Shown here piece by piece: positions 1-10,795 of a stretch of 10,825 bases of DNA (its first letter is position 1; every line of letters begins with the position of its first letter). The position numbers and the translations under genes were made by a program. The notes beneath the pieces are model-generated. The model made no database searches. It was not told the origin of the DNA and saw only the letters and a program-made list of their open reading frames with translations. This DNA is from JABDPF01 sp037384065 (GTDB lineage: Bacteria > Pseudomonadota > Gammaproteobacteria > Xanthomonadales > SZUA-36), in assembly GCA_037384065.1 (NCBI GenBank), contig JARROJ010000071.1, positions 1-10,825 on the forward strand, in the 5' to 3' direction.

Positions 1-22
1 CGCCGGGCCGGCGGGCGAGGCT

Positions 23-49
23 AAAAAAAGCCCCGGCGTACCGGGGCTT
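23..49 (-). terminator. Intrinsic terminator of acnA
   Basis: Read on the minus strand, a 9-bp perfect stem (AAGCCCCGG paired with CCGGGGCTT) with a 4-nt loop is followed by a run of seven T residues, the classic form of a Rho-independent terminator. It lies about 25 bases past the acnA stop codon, so it should end the acnA transcript. The plus-strand side has only a short, broken T tract, so two-way action is less likely. Confidence 0.9.
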
Positions 50-73
50 CATTGCAACAGATGACCGGCGCGC

Positions 74-2731
<2,658 letters not shown>

Positions 2732-2772
2732 GCTGTTCTCCGTGGTTCGACGTTGTTCGGGATGAACTGATT

Positions 2773-2800
2773 ATTATCGCCGAACGGGCGGGAAGTTCAC
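2773..2800 (-). promoter_or_regulatory. Candidate sigma-70 promoter for acnA
   Basis: On the minus strand, GATAAT (2773-2778, 5 of 6 to the -10 consensus) sits in the only AT-rich stretch close to the gene. A weak GTGAAC -35 (2795-2800) lies 16 bases upstream. Transcription would start about 35 bases before the ATG, leaving room for the GGAG ribosome site. The -35 match is poor, and a second TAATAAT box lies further upstream at 2921-2927, so this assignment is tentative. Confidence 0.35.
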
Positions 2801-2802
2801 AG

Positions 2803-2887
2803 TGCGCCGCCGGGAATCGGCGCAATTCGCGGCATCGCGGTGGCTGCCTTCGCCGAAGGCCCCGGTGCGCGTGGCCGAACGATTCGG
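2803..2887. repeat. Cluster of three small inverted repeats in the hflD-acnA spacer
   Basis: Three short hairpin-capable inverted repeats follow one another. TGCGCCG pairs with CGGCGCA around an 8-nt loop (2803-2824). GCCTTCGCCGAAGGC is an inverted repeat symmetrical about one central base (2846-2860). CCGAA pairs with TTCGG around CGA (2875-2887). None has a T run on either strand, so they are not intrinsic terminators. They might be operator sites, RNA structure in a long acnA leader, or decayed intergenic repeat units. In GC-rich DNA some of this is expected by chance. Confidence 0.4.
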
Positions 2888-2961
2888 GTTGCCGCGCCCC
2901 GCAATCGGTGGCGAGGCGCATTATTACCGGGGACGCGCGGCAGCACGCCTTCGCGGCAGGG

Positions 2962-2988
2962 AAAACGGGTTGCCGCGGGCTCAACCCG
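2962..2988 (-). terminator. Possible weak terminator of the mnmA-hflD transcript
   Basis: Read on the minus strand, CGGGTT pairs with AACCCG, and inside that stem GCC pairs with GGC around a CGC loop after a 2-nt bulge. The hairpin is followed by TTTT and then CCC. It begins at the hflD stop codon. The stem is bulged and the T run short, so it would be a weak or partial terminator that could allow some readthrough into acnA. Confidence 0.35.
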
Positions 2989-3589
2989 CCAGAAAGGTCC
3001 TGGCGTCCTGCATGATGCGGCGGCGGCCGAACATCAGTTCGAAACGGTTGCCGCCGAGTTGCATCCACAGCGTGGCCGACCGGATACCGGCCAGCAGCAG
3101 CGTTCGAATCCAGTCGGTGACACGCTCGATCTGCAGAAATTGCGGTTTGCCCTGCACGATGATGCGCGGCGACAGTTCACTGATGGTGCGCGCATACAGC
3201 TGCGCAATCTCGTGCGCCTGGCGGTCCTCGCGCTCGTGCTGTTCGAGGTCGCCGTCCATTTGCCCGATTTCGAGCAGGGCGGAGCCGATCTCGTCCTGGA
3301 TGGCGCGGGCGCGGCTGAACTTCTTCTGCACCTGGAGCAGGCTGACCGTGTAGCGCAGCGTGGCGGCATGCTGGTTGTCGCCGTCGAGGACCGCCAGAAG
3401 GGTCTCGACCCCGAGCCGCATGCGTTCCGGGTTGCCGAAAATCTCTTCGGCGGAATCCGCTTCGAGCCGGAACAGGCTGTCGAGGCACGCGGTGGCGGCA
3501 TAACCCGACCAGGTGCCGTGCGACGCAGCCTGGCGGACCAGTTCCGATGCCTGGAAAACGCCGGCGAGTGCAAGCGTCTTGTCTTTCAT
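2981..3589 (-). CDS. hflD: High-frequency lysogenization protein HflD homologue
   Basis: HflD-family protein of 202 residues. In E. coli HflD is a largely helical, membrane-associated protein that binds phage lambda CII and lowers lysogeny; its host role is unclear. The sequence lines up end to end with that family: LALAGVFQA at the N-terminus (6-14), GVETLLAVLD (60-69), SPRIIVQG (140-147) and LLAGIRSATLW (165-175) followed by a Gly-Gly. I chose the ATG at 3589, not the longer open frame from 3646. The E. coli protein starts at this point, GAGG (3597-3600) sits seven bases upstream, and the ATG overlaps the mnmA TGA as ATGA, implying translational coupling. The mnmA-hflD pairing matches E. 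coli, where purB follows; here acnA lies downstream instead. No signal peptide or clear transmembrane helix is visible. Confidence 0.93.
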   Translation of the reverse strand: MKDKTLALAGVFQASELVRQAASHGTWSGYAATACLDSLFRLEADSAEEIFGNPERMRLGVETLLAVLDGDNQHAATLRYTVSLLQVQKKFSRARAIQDEIGSALLEIGQMDGDLEQHEREDRQAHEIAQLYARTISELSPRIIVQGKPQFLQIERVTDWIRTLLLAGIRSATLWMQLGGNRFELMFGRRRIMQDARTFLAG

Positions 3590-4746
3590 TCGATATCCTC
3601 GCTCATGTTCGGTTGGTCGCGCAGTGCCGGCGGCGCGTTCGCCCATTCGATGACGCCGCCACCGAGGCAGTTGTCACCATCGTACAGCACGACGGACTGT
3701 CCCGGGGTCACCGCGCGTTGCGCGCGGTCGAAGTCGAGCACCAGTGCCCCGTCGTCGACCGCCCGCACGGTGCACGCCTGGTCGGACTGGCGGTACCGCA
3801 CCTTGGCGGTGAGCTGCTGCCCGGCGGCCGGGGCCTGCCCCGAGACCCAGCTCAGACGGCGGGCCAGCAGGGTCGTCGACATCAGCCAGGGATGATCATG
3901 GCCCTGGCCGACGTACAGCACATCGTCGTCCCGGTCCTTGTGGAGCACGTACCAGGGGTTTTCGGAATAGCCTTTCACGCCGCCGATGCCGAGGCCCTGG
4001 CGTTGGCCCAGCGTGTAGTACGCGAGCCCTTCGTGCTCGCCGATGACGACGCCCTCGGTCGTACGAATGGCGCCGGGCCGGGGCGGGATGTACCCGGACA
4101 GGAATTCGCGGAAGTTCCGTTCGCCGATGAAGCAGATCCCGGTGCTGTCCTTCTTGTCGTGGACCGGCAGACGGGCTTCCTCGGCGAGGCGCCGCACGTC
4201 GGGCTTCAGCAGCTCGCCGACCGGGAACAGCGTGCGCGCGAGCTGGGCCTGGCCGATCGTGTACAGGAAGTAGCTCTGATCCTTCCCCGGGTCGCGGCCC
4301 TTCAGCAGGCGGTGCACGCCGTCGCGGCAGTCGCTGCGCACGTAGTGCCCGGTCGCGATGAATTCCGCGCCGAGGTCGCTGGCGTGCTCGATGAACGTCT
4401 TGAACTTGATTTCGCGATTGCAGAGGATGTCGGGGTTCGGCGTGCGACCCGCGCGGTACTCGGCGAGAAAGTCTTCGAATACGTGGTCCCAGTACTGCGC
4501 CGAGAAGTTCCGGAGGTGCAGCGGGATTTCGAGCGCGATCGCGATCGACCGCGCATCGGCGACGTCGGTGGCCGCGGAGCAGGCGCCCAGGCGGTCGTCT
4601 TCTTCCCAGTTCTTCATGAACATGGCGTCCAGCGCCCACTGCTCGCGTTGCAGCAACAGCGCGGAAACGGCGGAATCGACGCCGCCGGAGAGCGCGACCA
4701 TCACCCGCTTTCGATCAGTTGAACCTGGCTTGTTCCTCGGCGTCAT
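3586..4746 (-). CDS. mnmA: tRNA-specific 2-thiouridylase MnmA
   Basis: ATP-dependent enzyme that adds sulfur at C2 of the wobble uridine (position 34) of tRNA-Lys, tRNA-Glu and tRNA-Gln, taking sulfur from the IscS/Tus relay. The 386 residues span the full family. The PP-loop SGGVDS is at residues 20-25, followed by FMKNWEEDD. Catalytic cysteine C109 lies in NPDILCN and persulfide-forming C205 in STGICF, equivalent to C102 and C199 of E. coli. ATGHYVR, the DQSYFLY segment and the C-terminal beta-barrel motifs TPGQS and LGGG are also present. The start at 4746 gives a 14-residue lead before the PP-loop core; a purine-rich AGGGA lies very close to it (about 3 bases), so the ribosome site is marginal. 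First gene of a two-gene unit with hflD (4-bp overlap), divergent from clpS. Confidence 0.96.
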   Translation of the reverse strand: MTPRNKPGSTDRKRVMVALSGGVDSAVSALLLQREQWALDAMFMKNWEEDDRLGACSAATDVADARSIAIALEIPLHLRNFSAQYWDHVFEDFLAEYRAGRTPNPDILCNREIKFKTFIEHASDLGAEFIATGHYVRSDCRDGVHRLLKGRDPGKDQSYFLYTIGQAQLARTLFPVGELLKPDVRRLAEEARLPVHDKKDSTGICFIGERNFREFLSGYIPPRPGAIRTTEGVVIGEHEGLAYYTLGQRQGLGIGGVKGYSENPWYVLHKDRDDDVLYVGQGHDHPWLMSTTLLARRLSWVSGQAPAAGQQLTAKVRYRQSDQACTVRAVDDGALVLDFDRAQRAVTPGQSVVLYDGDNCLGGGVIEWANAPPALRDQPNMSEDIE

Positions 4747-4821
4747 AGTCCCTAGATATGGGCTGTAGCGGGGACACTAAAGGACCCCGGCACCGACTAT
4801 CCGATCCACCGGGACATGGTT

Positions 4822-4833
4822 TAGAATCGCCGC
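4822..4833 (+). promoter_or_regulatory. -10 box of clpS, predicting a leaderless start
   Basis: TAGAAT (4822-4827, 5 of 6 to consensus) ends six bases before the clpS ATG, so transcription would begin at or very near the A of the start codon. There is no Shine-Dalgarno sequence in those six bases, and no purine-rich site upstream at a useful distance. No convincing -35 is seen (the best-spaced hexamers match at only two or three positions), so an activator or a different sigma factor is possible. Confidence 0.5.
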
Positions 4834-5154
4834 ATGGGACGAGATCTCGAATCACACAAGGACCACGGCCTCGCGCTCGAGGAATCACGGCCGGACGTCA
4901 AGCTGCCGCCGATGTATCGCGTCGTGTTGCTGAACGACGACTACACGCCGATGGATTTCGTGGTCGAAATCCTCAAGCTGTTTTTCGGCATGAACCATGA
5001 CCGCGCCACGCAGGTCATGCTGCACGTGCACACCCGCGGCAAGGGCGTGTGCGGCGTCTACACCTACGAAATTGCCGAAACCAAGGTCGCGCAGGTGAAC
5101 GAATACTCGCGGCAGAAGGAACACCCGCTCAAATGCACGCTGGAGAGGGCCTGA
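4834..5154 (+). CDS. clpS: ClpS, N-degron adaptor of ClpAP
   Basis: Small cytoplasmic adaptor that binds proteins with destabilising N-terminal residues (Leu, Phe, Tyr, Trp) and delivers them to the N domain of ClpA for degradation by ClpAP. It is 106 residues, the same as E. coli ClpS. The degron pocket is intact and identically numbered: N34, D35, D36, T38, M40 and H66. It also has the PPMYRVVLLNDDYTPM core, GVCGVYTYEIAETKV and the C-terminal HPLKCTLERA. The N-terminal tail (about 25 residues) is charged and flexible, as needed for ClpA engagement. The start is set by this colinearity, and no Shine-Dalgarno precedes it. It is followed after three bases by clpA, whose ribosome site lies inside the last clpS codons, so the two are one operon. 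Confidence 0.97.
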   Translation: MGRDLESHKDHGLALEESRPDVKLPPMYRVVLLNDDYTPMDFVVEILKLFFGMNHDRATQVMLHVHTRGKGVCGVYTYEIAETKVAQVNEYSRQKEHPLKCTLERA

Positions 5155-5157
5155 ACC

Positions 5158-7467
<2,310 letters not shown>

Positions 7468-7476
7468 GGCGACCGG

Positions 7477-7695
7477 TTACTTGGTCCGGTAGGTGATTCT
7501 TCCCTTGGTCAGGTCGTAGGGCGTCAGTTCCACCTTGACCTTGTCCCCTGTCAGGATCCGGATGTAATGCTTGCGCATGCGACCGGAGATGTGTGCGGTC
7601 ACGACGTGTCCGTTTTCCAACTCGACCCGGAACATCGTGTTCGGCAGCGTCTCCATGACGATGCCGTCCATTTCAATGACGTCTTCTTTGGCCAT
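7477..7695 (-). CDS. infA: Translation initiation factor IF-1
   Basis: IF-1, a single S1/OB-fold protein that occupies the ribosomal A site on the 30S subunit during initiation and helps IF-2 and IF-3. The 72 residues match E. coli IF-1 in length and nearly throughout in sequence: MAKEDVIEM at the start, TLPNTMFRVELENGH, VTAHISG, KHYIRILTGDKV and LTPYDLTKGRI. The ATG at 7695 is chosen over an upstream ATG at 7761 because the family starts with MAKED, and a strong GGAGG (7703-7707) sits seven bases upstream. It converges on clpA with nine bases between stop codons and no clear terminator. Its promoter must lie in the 96 bp shared with tRNA-Gly; a CACAAT on the minus strand (7725-7730) is a weak -10 candidate without a good -35. 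The clpA-infA convergence is also seen in enterobacteria. Confidence 0.97.
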   Translation of the reverse strand: MAKEDVIEMDGIVMETLPNTMFRVELENGHVVTAHISGRMRKHYIRILTGDKVKVELTPYDLTKGRITYRTK

Positions 7696-7732
7696 AGGCC
7701 GTCCTCCCATTTTTGCGACGCGGTATTGTGCC

Positions 7733-7742
7733 ACAAATTTGT
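7733..7742. promoter_or_regulatory. Palindrome ACAAATTTGT / UP-like AT-rich segment
   Basis: A perfect 10-bp palindrome ending ten bases upstream of the tRNA-Gly -35 box, within an AT-rich run (7733-7748). The position, about -40 to -60, is where an UP element contacts the alpha subunit of RNA polymerase at strong stable-RNA promoters. It also lies behind the divergent infA promoter region. A protein-binding operator is an alternative reading. Confidence 0.35.
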
Positions 7743-7752
7743 TTTGTCGGTG

Positions 7753-7780
7753 TTGACACAAGTACCCATTGGCTTACAAT
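7753..7780 (+). promoter_or_regulatory. Strong sigma-70 promoter of tRNA-Gly
   Basis: A perfect TTGACA -35 (7753-7758) and a TACAAT -10 (7775-7780, 5 of 6) are separated by 16 bases. The bases after the -10 (AGCCACCCCA) are C-rich, and a GC-rich discriminator is typical of stable-RNA promoters under stringent (ppGpp) control. The mature tRNA begins 12 bases after the -10, so the 5' leader is only a few bases long. Confidence 0.85.
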
Positions 7781-7791
7781 AGCCACCCCAC

Positions 7792-7867
<76 letters not shown>

Positions 7868-7873
7868 GATTTC

Positions 7874-7909
7874 AAAAGCCCGGTCGGCGCTCGCCGCACC
7901 GGGCTTTTT
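7874..7909. terminator. Bidirectional terminator between tRNA-Gly and the DUF885 gene
   Basis: An 11-bp perfect stem (AAAAGCCCGGT with ACCGGGCTTTT) holds an inner CGGC/GCCG hairpin. On the plus strand the stem runs into TTTTT, ending the tRNA-Gly transcript. On the minus strand it gives TTTT immediately after the hairpin and ends the DUF885 transcript, with the outer edge touching that gene's TGA stop codon. Confidence 0.9.
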
Positions 7910-9651
7910 CATTGCGGAACCGTGGCCGACCGGCCGCCGAACGCATCCAGGCGGTACACGGCGTCCTTGCGGCCCAGGTACTCCCAGCGTTGCAGCGCGA
8001 TCGGCACGTTGCCGTTGCGCATCAGGAAATCGTGGAAGTCGCGCAGCGAGAACTCGTCGCCGCGATCGAGCCTCGCGTCCGCCAGGAACCCCAGTATCTG
8101 CAGCTTGCCGACCTGGTAGGAAATGGCCTGGCCGGGATTGAAGGCGAAAAAGACCGCCTCCTCCAGCGCGGTCTCGCGGTCCATCGGCACCGCCCGCGCC
8201 AGGTAATCCGCGGCCTGCTCGATCGTGAAATCGCCCGTGGCGAGCCGGATATCGACCTCGACGCGCAGGGCCCGCAGGCGCGCATAACTGTAGATGATTT
8301 CGCGTGACCGGGGGCTGAAGTCGAACAGGCCGGCCTGCAGGAGCAATTCCTCGACATAGAACGCGATGCCTTCGTTGACGCTGGAATCGATGTAACGCCT
8401 GCGAATCGGGTTCTCCTGCTCCCAGGACAGCGCCATCTGGAAGTAGTGGCCCGGCACGCCTTCGTGAATGATCAGGGGGCGCGGATCGCGGGCGGCCGAG
8501 AGGTAGAAGTAGGGCAGGTCGGGCGAGGGCTCGCTGATGTAGCTGCAGGCGTCCTCGTCGAGTCGCGTCTCCGACGTCAGATCGTCCGTGACGCCCAGGA
8601 ACGCGAGCGGCGCGAGGTAGTCCGGCAGGGGACAATTCCGGTAGTGCCGTAACCATTCCGGCACCGTCATCAGGTCGTGGGCCTCGAGAAAGGCGCGGAT
8701 CTCGCGCTCGCGCAGTTCGGCGGCCTGGATCTGTCGCTCCCGTGACGGAAAAATCGGCAGTTCGGGCGAACCGGCATTGCGGTTCTGTTCGACCACATCC
8801 CAGGCGACCGCCCGGTTCCAGGCTTGCCGGCCCTGCAGCAGCAACTCCCCGGGCGTGTGCGGAACCAGGGCGATGTTGCTCAGAAACCAGCTGTAGGCGT
8901 CCGGGCCGATGGCAAATGCCGTGCGCATGCCCGGGCGTTCGCGCTCGAGCCATTTACGATAGCTGACGAGTGATTTATTTGCTTGATTAACAGCATCCTG
9001 AAGATCTTTTCTAAAGCGATCTGGAACTTCAGATTCGAGCGCTGAGCGGACCCGTTCGAGACGCTCGTCGCTATCTGCTAGGGTGGCGATCGCCGCCTCG
9101 GCGAACGGTCCGACCGGCACGTCGAGATTGTCGCGGGCATGCCGCAGGGTTTGCGGAATGTGGGCAAAGCGCTCGACGATCGCCGCTGCCCGTTCGTCGT
9201 CGATCGGGCCGGTCAGGATCAGCAGTTCGAAAACGCTGCCCAGGGTCTGCTGTACGTAGAACAGCGGGTTGCGCTGGGGGTCCCGCAACACGTCCAGTTC
9301 CCAGTGAACGCGCTGGATCGCGGCGCGCAGCAAGCGATGATCGACCTGTTGGGGCACCGTCCAGCCGGCGGTATTCACGGCGTCGACGGCGTCGATGAAC
9401 TGGCGGTAGCGCTCGCGGTATTCCTCGAGCGCCTCGGGCGACCAGTCCGGCACCCAGCCGCGTGGGCGCTCGACCCGGGGAATGTCGTCGCCGCCGACCG
9501 GTTGCTGGGCGCGTCGCCATTCGAAAAAGGTACGGGCCAGTTGCCGGAAGTCATCGTAGTTGTCGGCTTCGGCCCGTAACGGGGCTGAACAGGGCAGGGC
9601 GAGCAGCAGCGTCATGCCGCAGCCCAGAAAGCGATGGGTCCATTGCTTCAC
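7909..9651 (-). CDS. Exported DUF885 family protein, putative metallopeptidase
   Basis: 580-residue protein of the DUF885 family, whose members have a zinc-peptidase-like fold; the substrate is unknown. It begins with a Sec signal peptide (KQWTHR, then a hydrophobic core about 8-22) with likely cleavage after LRA27. C21 lacks a proper lipobox, so a soluble periplasmic protein is favoured over a lipoprotein. The family's metal signature HEGVPGH is at 396-402 (H396, E397, H402), with a likely third ligand in NEGIAFYVEEL (E427 or E434). The conserved NPGQAISYQVGK lies at 506-517. The start is GTG at 9651, with only a weak GGGA upstream; ATG at codon 13 is possible but would shorten the signal peptide n-region. 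Codons about 204-234 are unusually AT-rich. It stands alone, convergent with tRNA-Gly and divergent from mmuM. Confidence 0.85.
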   Translation of the reverse strand: MKQWTHRFLGCGMTLLLALPCSAPLRAEADNYDDFRQLARTFFEWRRAQQPVGGDDIPRVERPRGWVPDWSPEALEEYRERYRQFIDAVDAVNTAGWTVPQQVDHRLLRAAIQRVHWELDVLRDPQRNPLFYVQQTLGSVFELLILTGPIDDERAAAIVERFAHIPQTLRHARDNLDVPVGPFAEAAIATLADSDERLERVRSALESEVPDRFRKDLQDAVNQANKSLVSYRKWLERERPGMRTAFAIGPDAYSWFLSNIALVPHTPGELLLQGRQAWNRAVAWDVVEQNRNAGSPELPIFPSRERQIQAAELREREIRAFLEAHDLMTVPEWLRHYRNCPLPDYLAPLAFLGVTDDLTSETRLDEDACSYISEPSPDLPYFYLSAARDPRPLIIHEGVPGHYFQMALSWEQENPIRRRYIDSSVNEGIAFYVEELLLQAGLFDFSPRSREIIYSYARLRALRVEVDIRLATGDFTIEQAADYLARAVPMDRETALEEAVFFAFNPGQAISYQVGKLQILGFLADARLDRGDEFSLRDFHDFLMRNGNVPIALQRWEYLGRKDAVYRLDAFGGRSATVPQ

Positions 9652-9701
9652 GTTGACGATTCCCGCATGGCGTTCGATCGATGAGGCGTGGCCAATAGCA
9701 T

Positions 9702-9713
9702 TACAATATTTGG
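9702..9713 (+). promoter_or_regulatory. -10 box of mmuM, predicting a leaderless start
   Basis: TACAAT (9702-9707, the same hexamer as the tRNA-Gly -10) ends six bases before the mmuM ATG, the same spacing as at clpS. Transcription would begin at or beside the start codon. No Shine-Dalgarno is present in the six intervening bases (ATTTGG). The -35 is weak: TCGATG at 9678-9683, 18 bases upstream, matches three of six. Confidence 0.5.
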
Positions 9714-10649
9714 ATGAATCCGCTAGCCCCGTTTCTGGATAACTTCGGTTTCGCCATGCTCGATGGCGGCATCTCCACGGAACTCGAGCGCCACGGCGCC
9801 GACCTGGACGATCCCTTGTGGACCTCCCGGGTGCTGCTCGACGCCCCGGAGCGCATACGGGCGATGCACCAGGCTTTCCTGGAGAACGGCGCCGACATCA
9901 TCGCCACGACGACCTACCAGGCGAGCATGGCCGGGTTTCAGCGCGCCGGCCTGAGTGAAGACGCCGCGCGAAACACGATGCGCGAAGCCATCGGGATCGC
10001 GGTGCAGACGCGTAATGCGTTCTGGTCGATCCCCGCAAACCGCTCCGGTCGCCTGCGGCCGCTCGTCGCCGTATCGCTCGGCCCGTACGGAGCCGCCCTC
10101 CACGACGGGTCGGAATATCACGGCGACTACGCGGCTGATGACGCAACGGTTCGCGCCTTCCACCGCGAGCGGATCGCCGCGCTGATCGACGCCGGCGGCG
10201 ACCTGTTCGCCTTCGAAACGATCCCGTCGATGGCGGAGGCCGGAATCCTGCTGGAGCTGCTGCCCGAGTTTCCGGACCTGAAGACGTGGATCAGTTTCAG
10301 TTGCCGCGACGGGCGTCATGTGGCCCACGGCGAGGTCTTCGCCGATTGCGCCCACCGGGTGACCGGCTCCCGGCAGGTGCTGGCCGTGGGCGTCAATTGC
10401 ACGGCGCCGGAAAACATCGCCCCGCTGCTGGCCTCCGCTTCCGGGGTCGACCGGCCGCTGGTCGCCTACCCGAACAGCGGCGAGACGTGGGACGCCGCAG
10501 CCCAGTGCTGGCGCGGCGAAGCCTGCGATGCGATGGACGTCGGCGCATGGTATCGACGCGGCGCGCGCCTGATCGGCGGTTGCTGCCGAACCGGCGCGGA
10601 GGACATCGCGACGATGAGGCGGAGCCTGTGCGAATACCTGGCGAAGTGA
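9714..10649 (+). CDS. mmuM: Homocysteine S-methyltransferase MmuM
   Basis: Zinc-dependent methyltransferase that makes methionine from homocysteine, usually with S-methylmethionine (or S-adenosylmethionine) as methyl donor. The 311 residues cover the whole single-domain TIM barrel. The zinc ligands are C229 in GVNC and C290/C291 in GGCCRT, matching the E. coli MmuM pattern. LDGGISTEL (16-24) and VSLGPYGAALHDGSEY (from 120) are also typical. YPNSGE near 252-257 supports MmuM rather than the MetH or BhmT N-domain, and no cobalamin domain is present. The start is set by colinearity of MNPLAPFLD with the E. coli N-terminus. The mmuP permease that often pairs with it is not next to it. No terminator is visible before tRNA-Cys, so readthrough into the tRNA is possible. 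Confidence 0.93.
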   Translation: MNPLAPFLDNFGFAMLDGGISTELERHGADLDDPLWTSRVLLDAPERIRAMHQAFLENGADIIATTTYQASMAGFQRAGLSEDAARNTMREAIGIAVQTRNAFWSIPANRSGRLRPLVAVSLGPYGAALHDGSEYHGDYAADDATVRAFHRERIAALIDAGGDLFAFETIPSMAEAGILLELLPEFPDLKTWISFSCRDGRHVAHGEVFADCAHRVTGSRQVLAVGVNCTAPENIAPLLASASGVDRPLVAYPNSGETWDAAAQCWRGEACDAMDVGAWYRRGARLIGGCCRTGAEDIATMRRSLCEYLAK

Positions 10650-10663
10650 TTGGAATCCGTGCG

Positions 10664-10692
10664 TGGAAAAGCGCAGGATAGGGTAGTAGAAT
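10664..10692 (+). promoter_or_regulatory. Sigma-70 promoter of tRNA-Cys
   Basis: TGGAAA (10664-10669, 4 of 6 to TTGACA) lies 17 bases before TAGAAT (10687-10692, 5 of 6). The GC-rich AGCGCGCT discriminator after it fits a stable-RNA promoter. Initiation would leave a leader of roughly 22 bases before the mature tRNA. Confidence 0.65.
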
Positions 10693-10721
10693 AGCGCGCT
10701 TCGAAAGGATCCTGTTACCGA

Positions 10722-10795
10722 GGCTAGGTGGCAGAGTGGTTATGCAGCGGCCTGCAAAGCCGTGTACGCCGGTTCGATTCCGACCCTAGCCTCCA
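10722..10795 (+). tRNA. tRNA-Cys (GCA)
   Basis: 74-nt tRNA with encoded CCA. The acceptor arm GGCTAGG pairs with CCTAGCC and the discriminator is T (U73), a cysteine identity element. It has a short 3-bp D stem (GCA/TGC), as in the E. coli tRNA-Cys. The anticodon stem is GCGGC/GCCGT and the loop CTGCAAA gives anticodon GCA (10754-10756). The T loop is TTCGATT. The T stem GCCGG/CCGAC has a C-A mismatch at its second pair (positions 10769 and 10783), which is unusual. No terminator is seen in the 30 bases left after the gene. Confidence 0.95.

Noticed and set aside
3590..3646. N-terminal extension of hflD to the ATG at 3646
   Set aside because: The extra 19 residues lie inside mnmA and do not match the family start; the ATGA overlap with a good GAGG site at the shorter start is better.
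3547..4722. 391-residue open frame on the plus strand opposite mnmA
   Set aside because: Antisense shadow of an intact mnmA; no domain or ribosome site supports it.
4747..4758. TATCTA six bases before the mnmA ATG as a third leaderless start
   Set aside because: It matches the -10 consensus at only three positions, and a purine-rich AGGGA sits by the start, so the pattern is too weak to count with clpS and mmuM.
4769..4789. CGGGG/CCCCG hairpin in the mnmA-clpS gap
   Set aside because: Five base pairs with an 11-nt loop and no T run is within chance for GC-rich DNA, and it explains nothing about either gene.
7696..7761. N-terminal extension of infA to the ATG at 7761
   Set aside because: IF-1 begins MAKED in the family, and a GGAGG at the right distance marks the shorter start.
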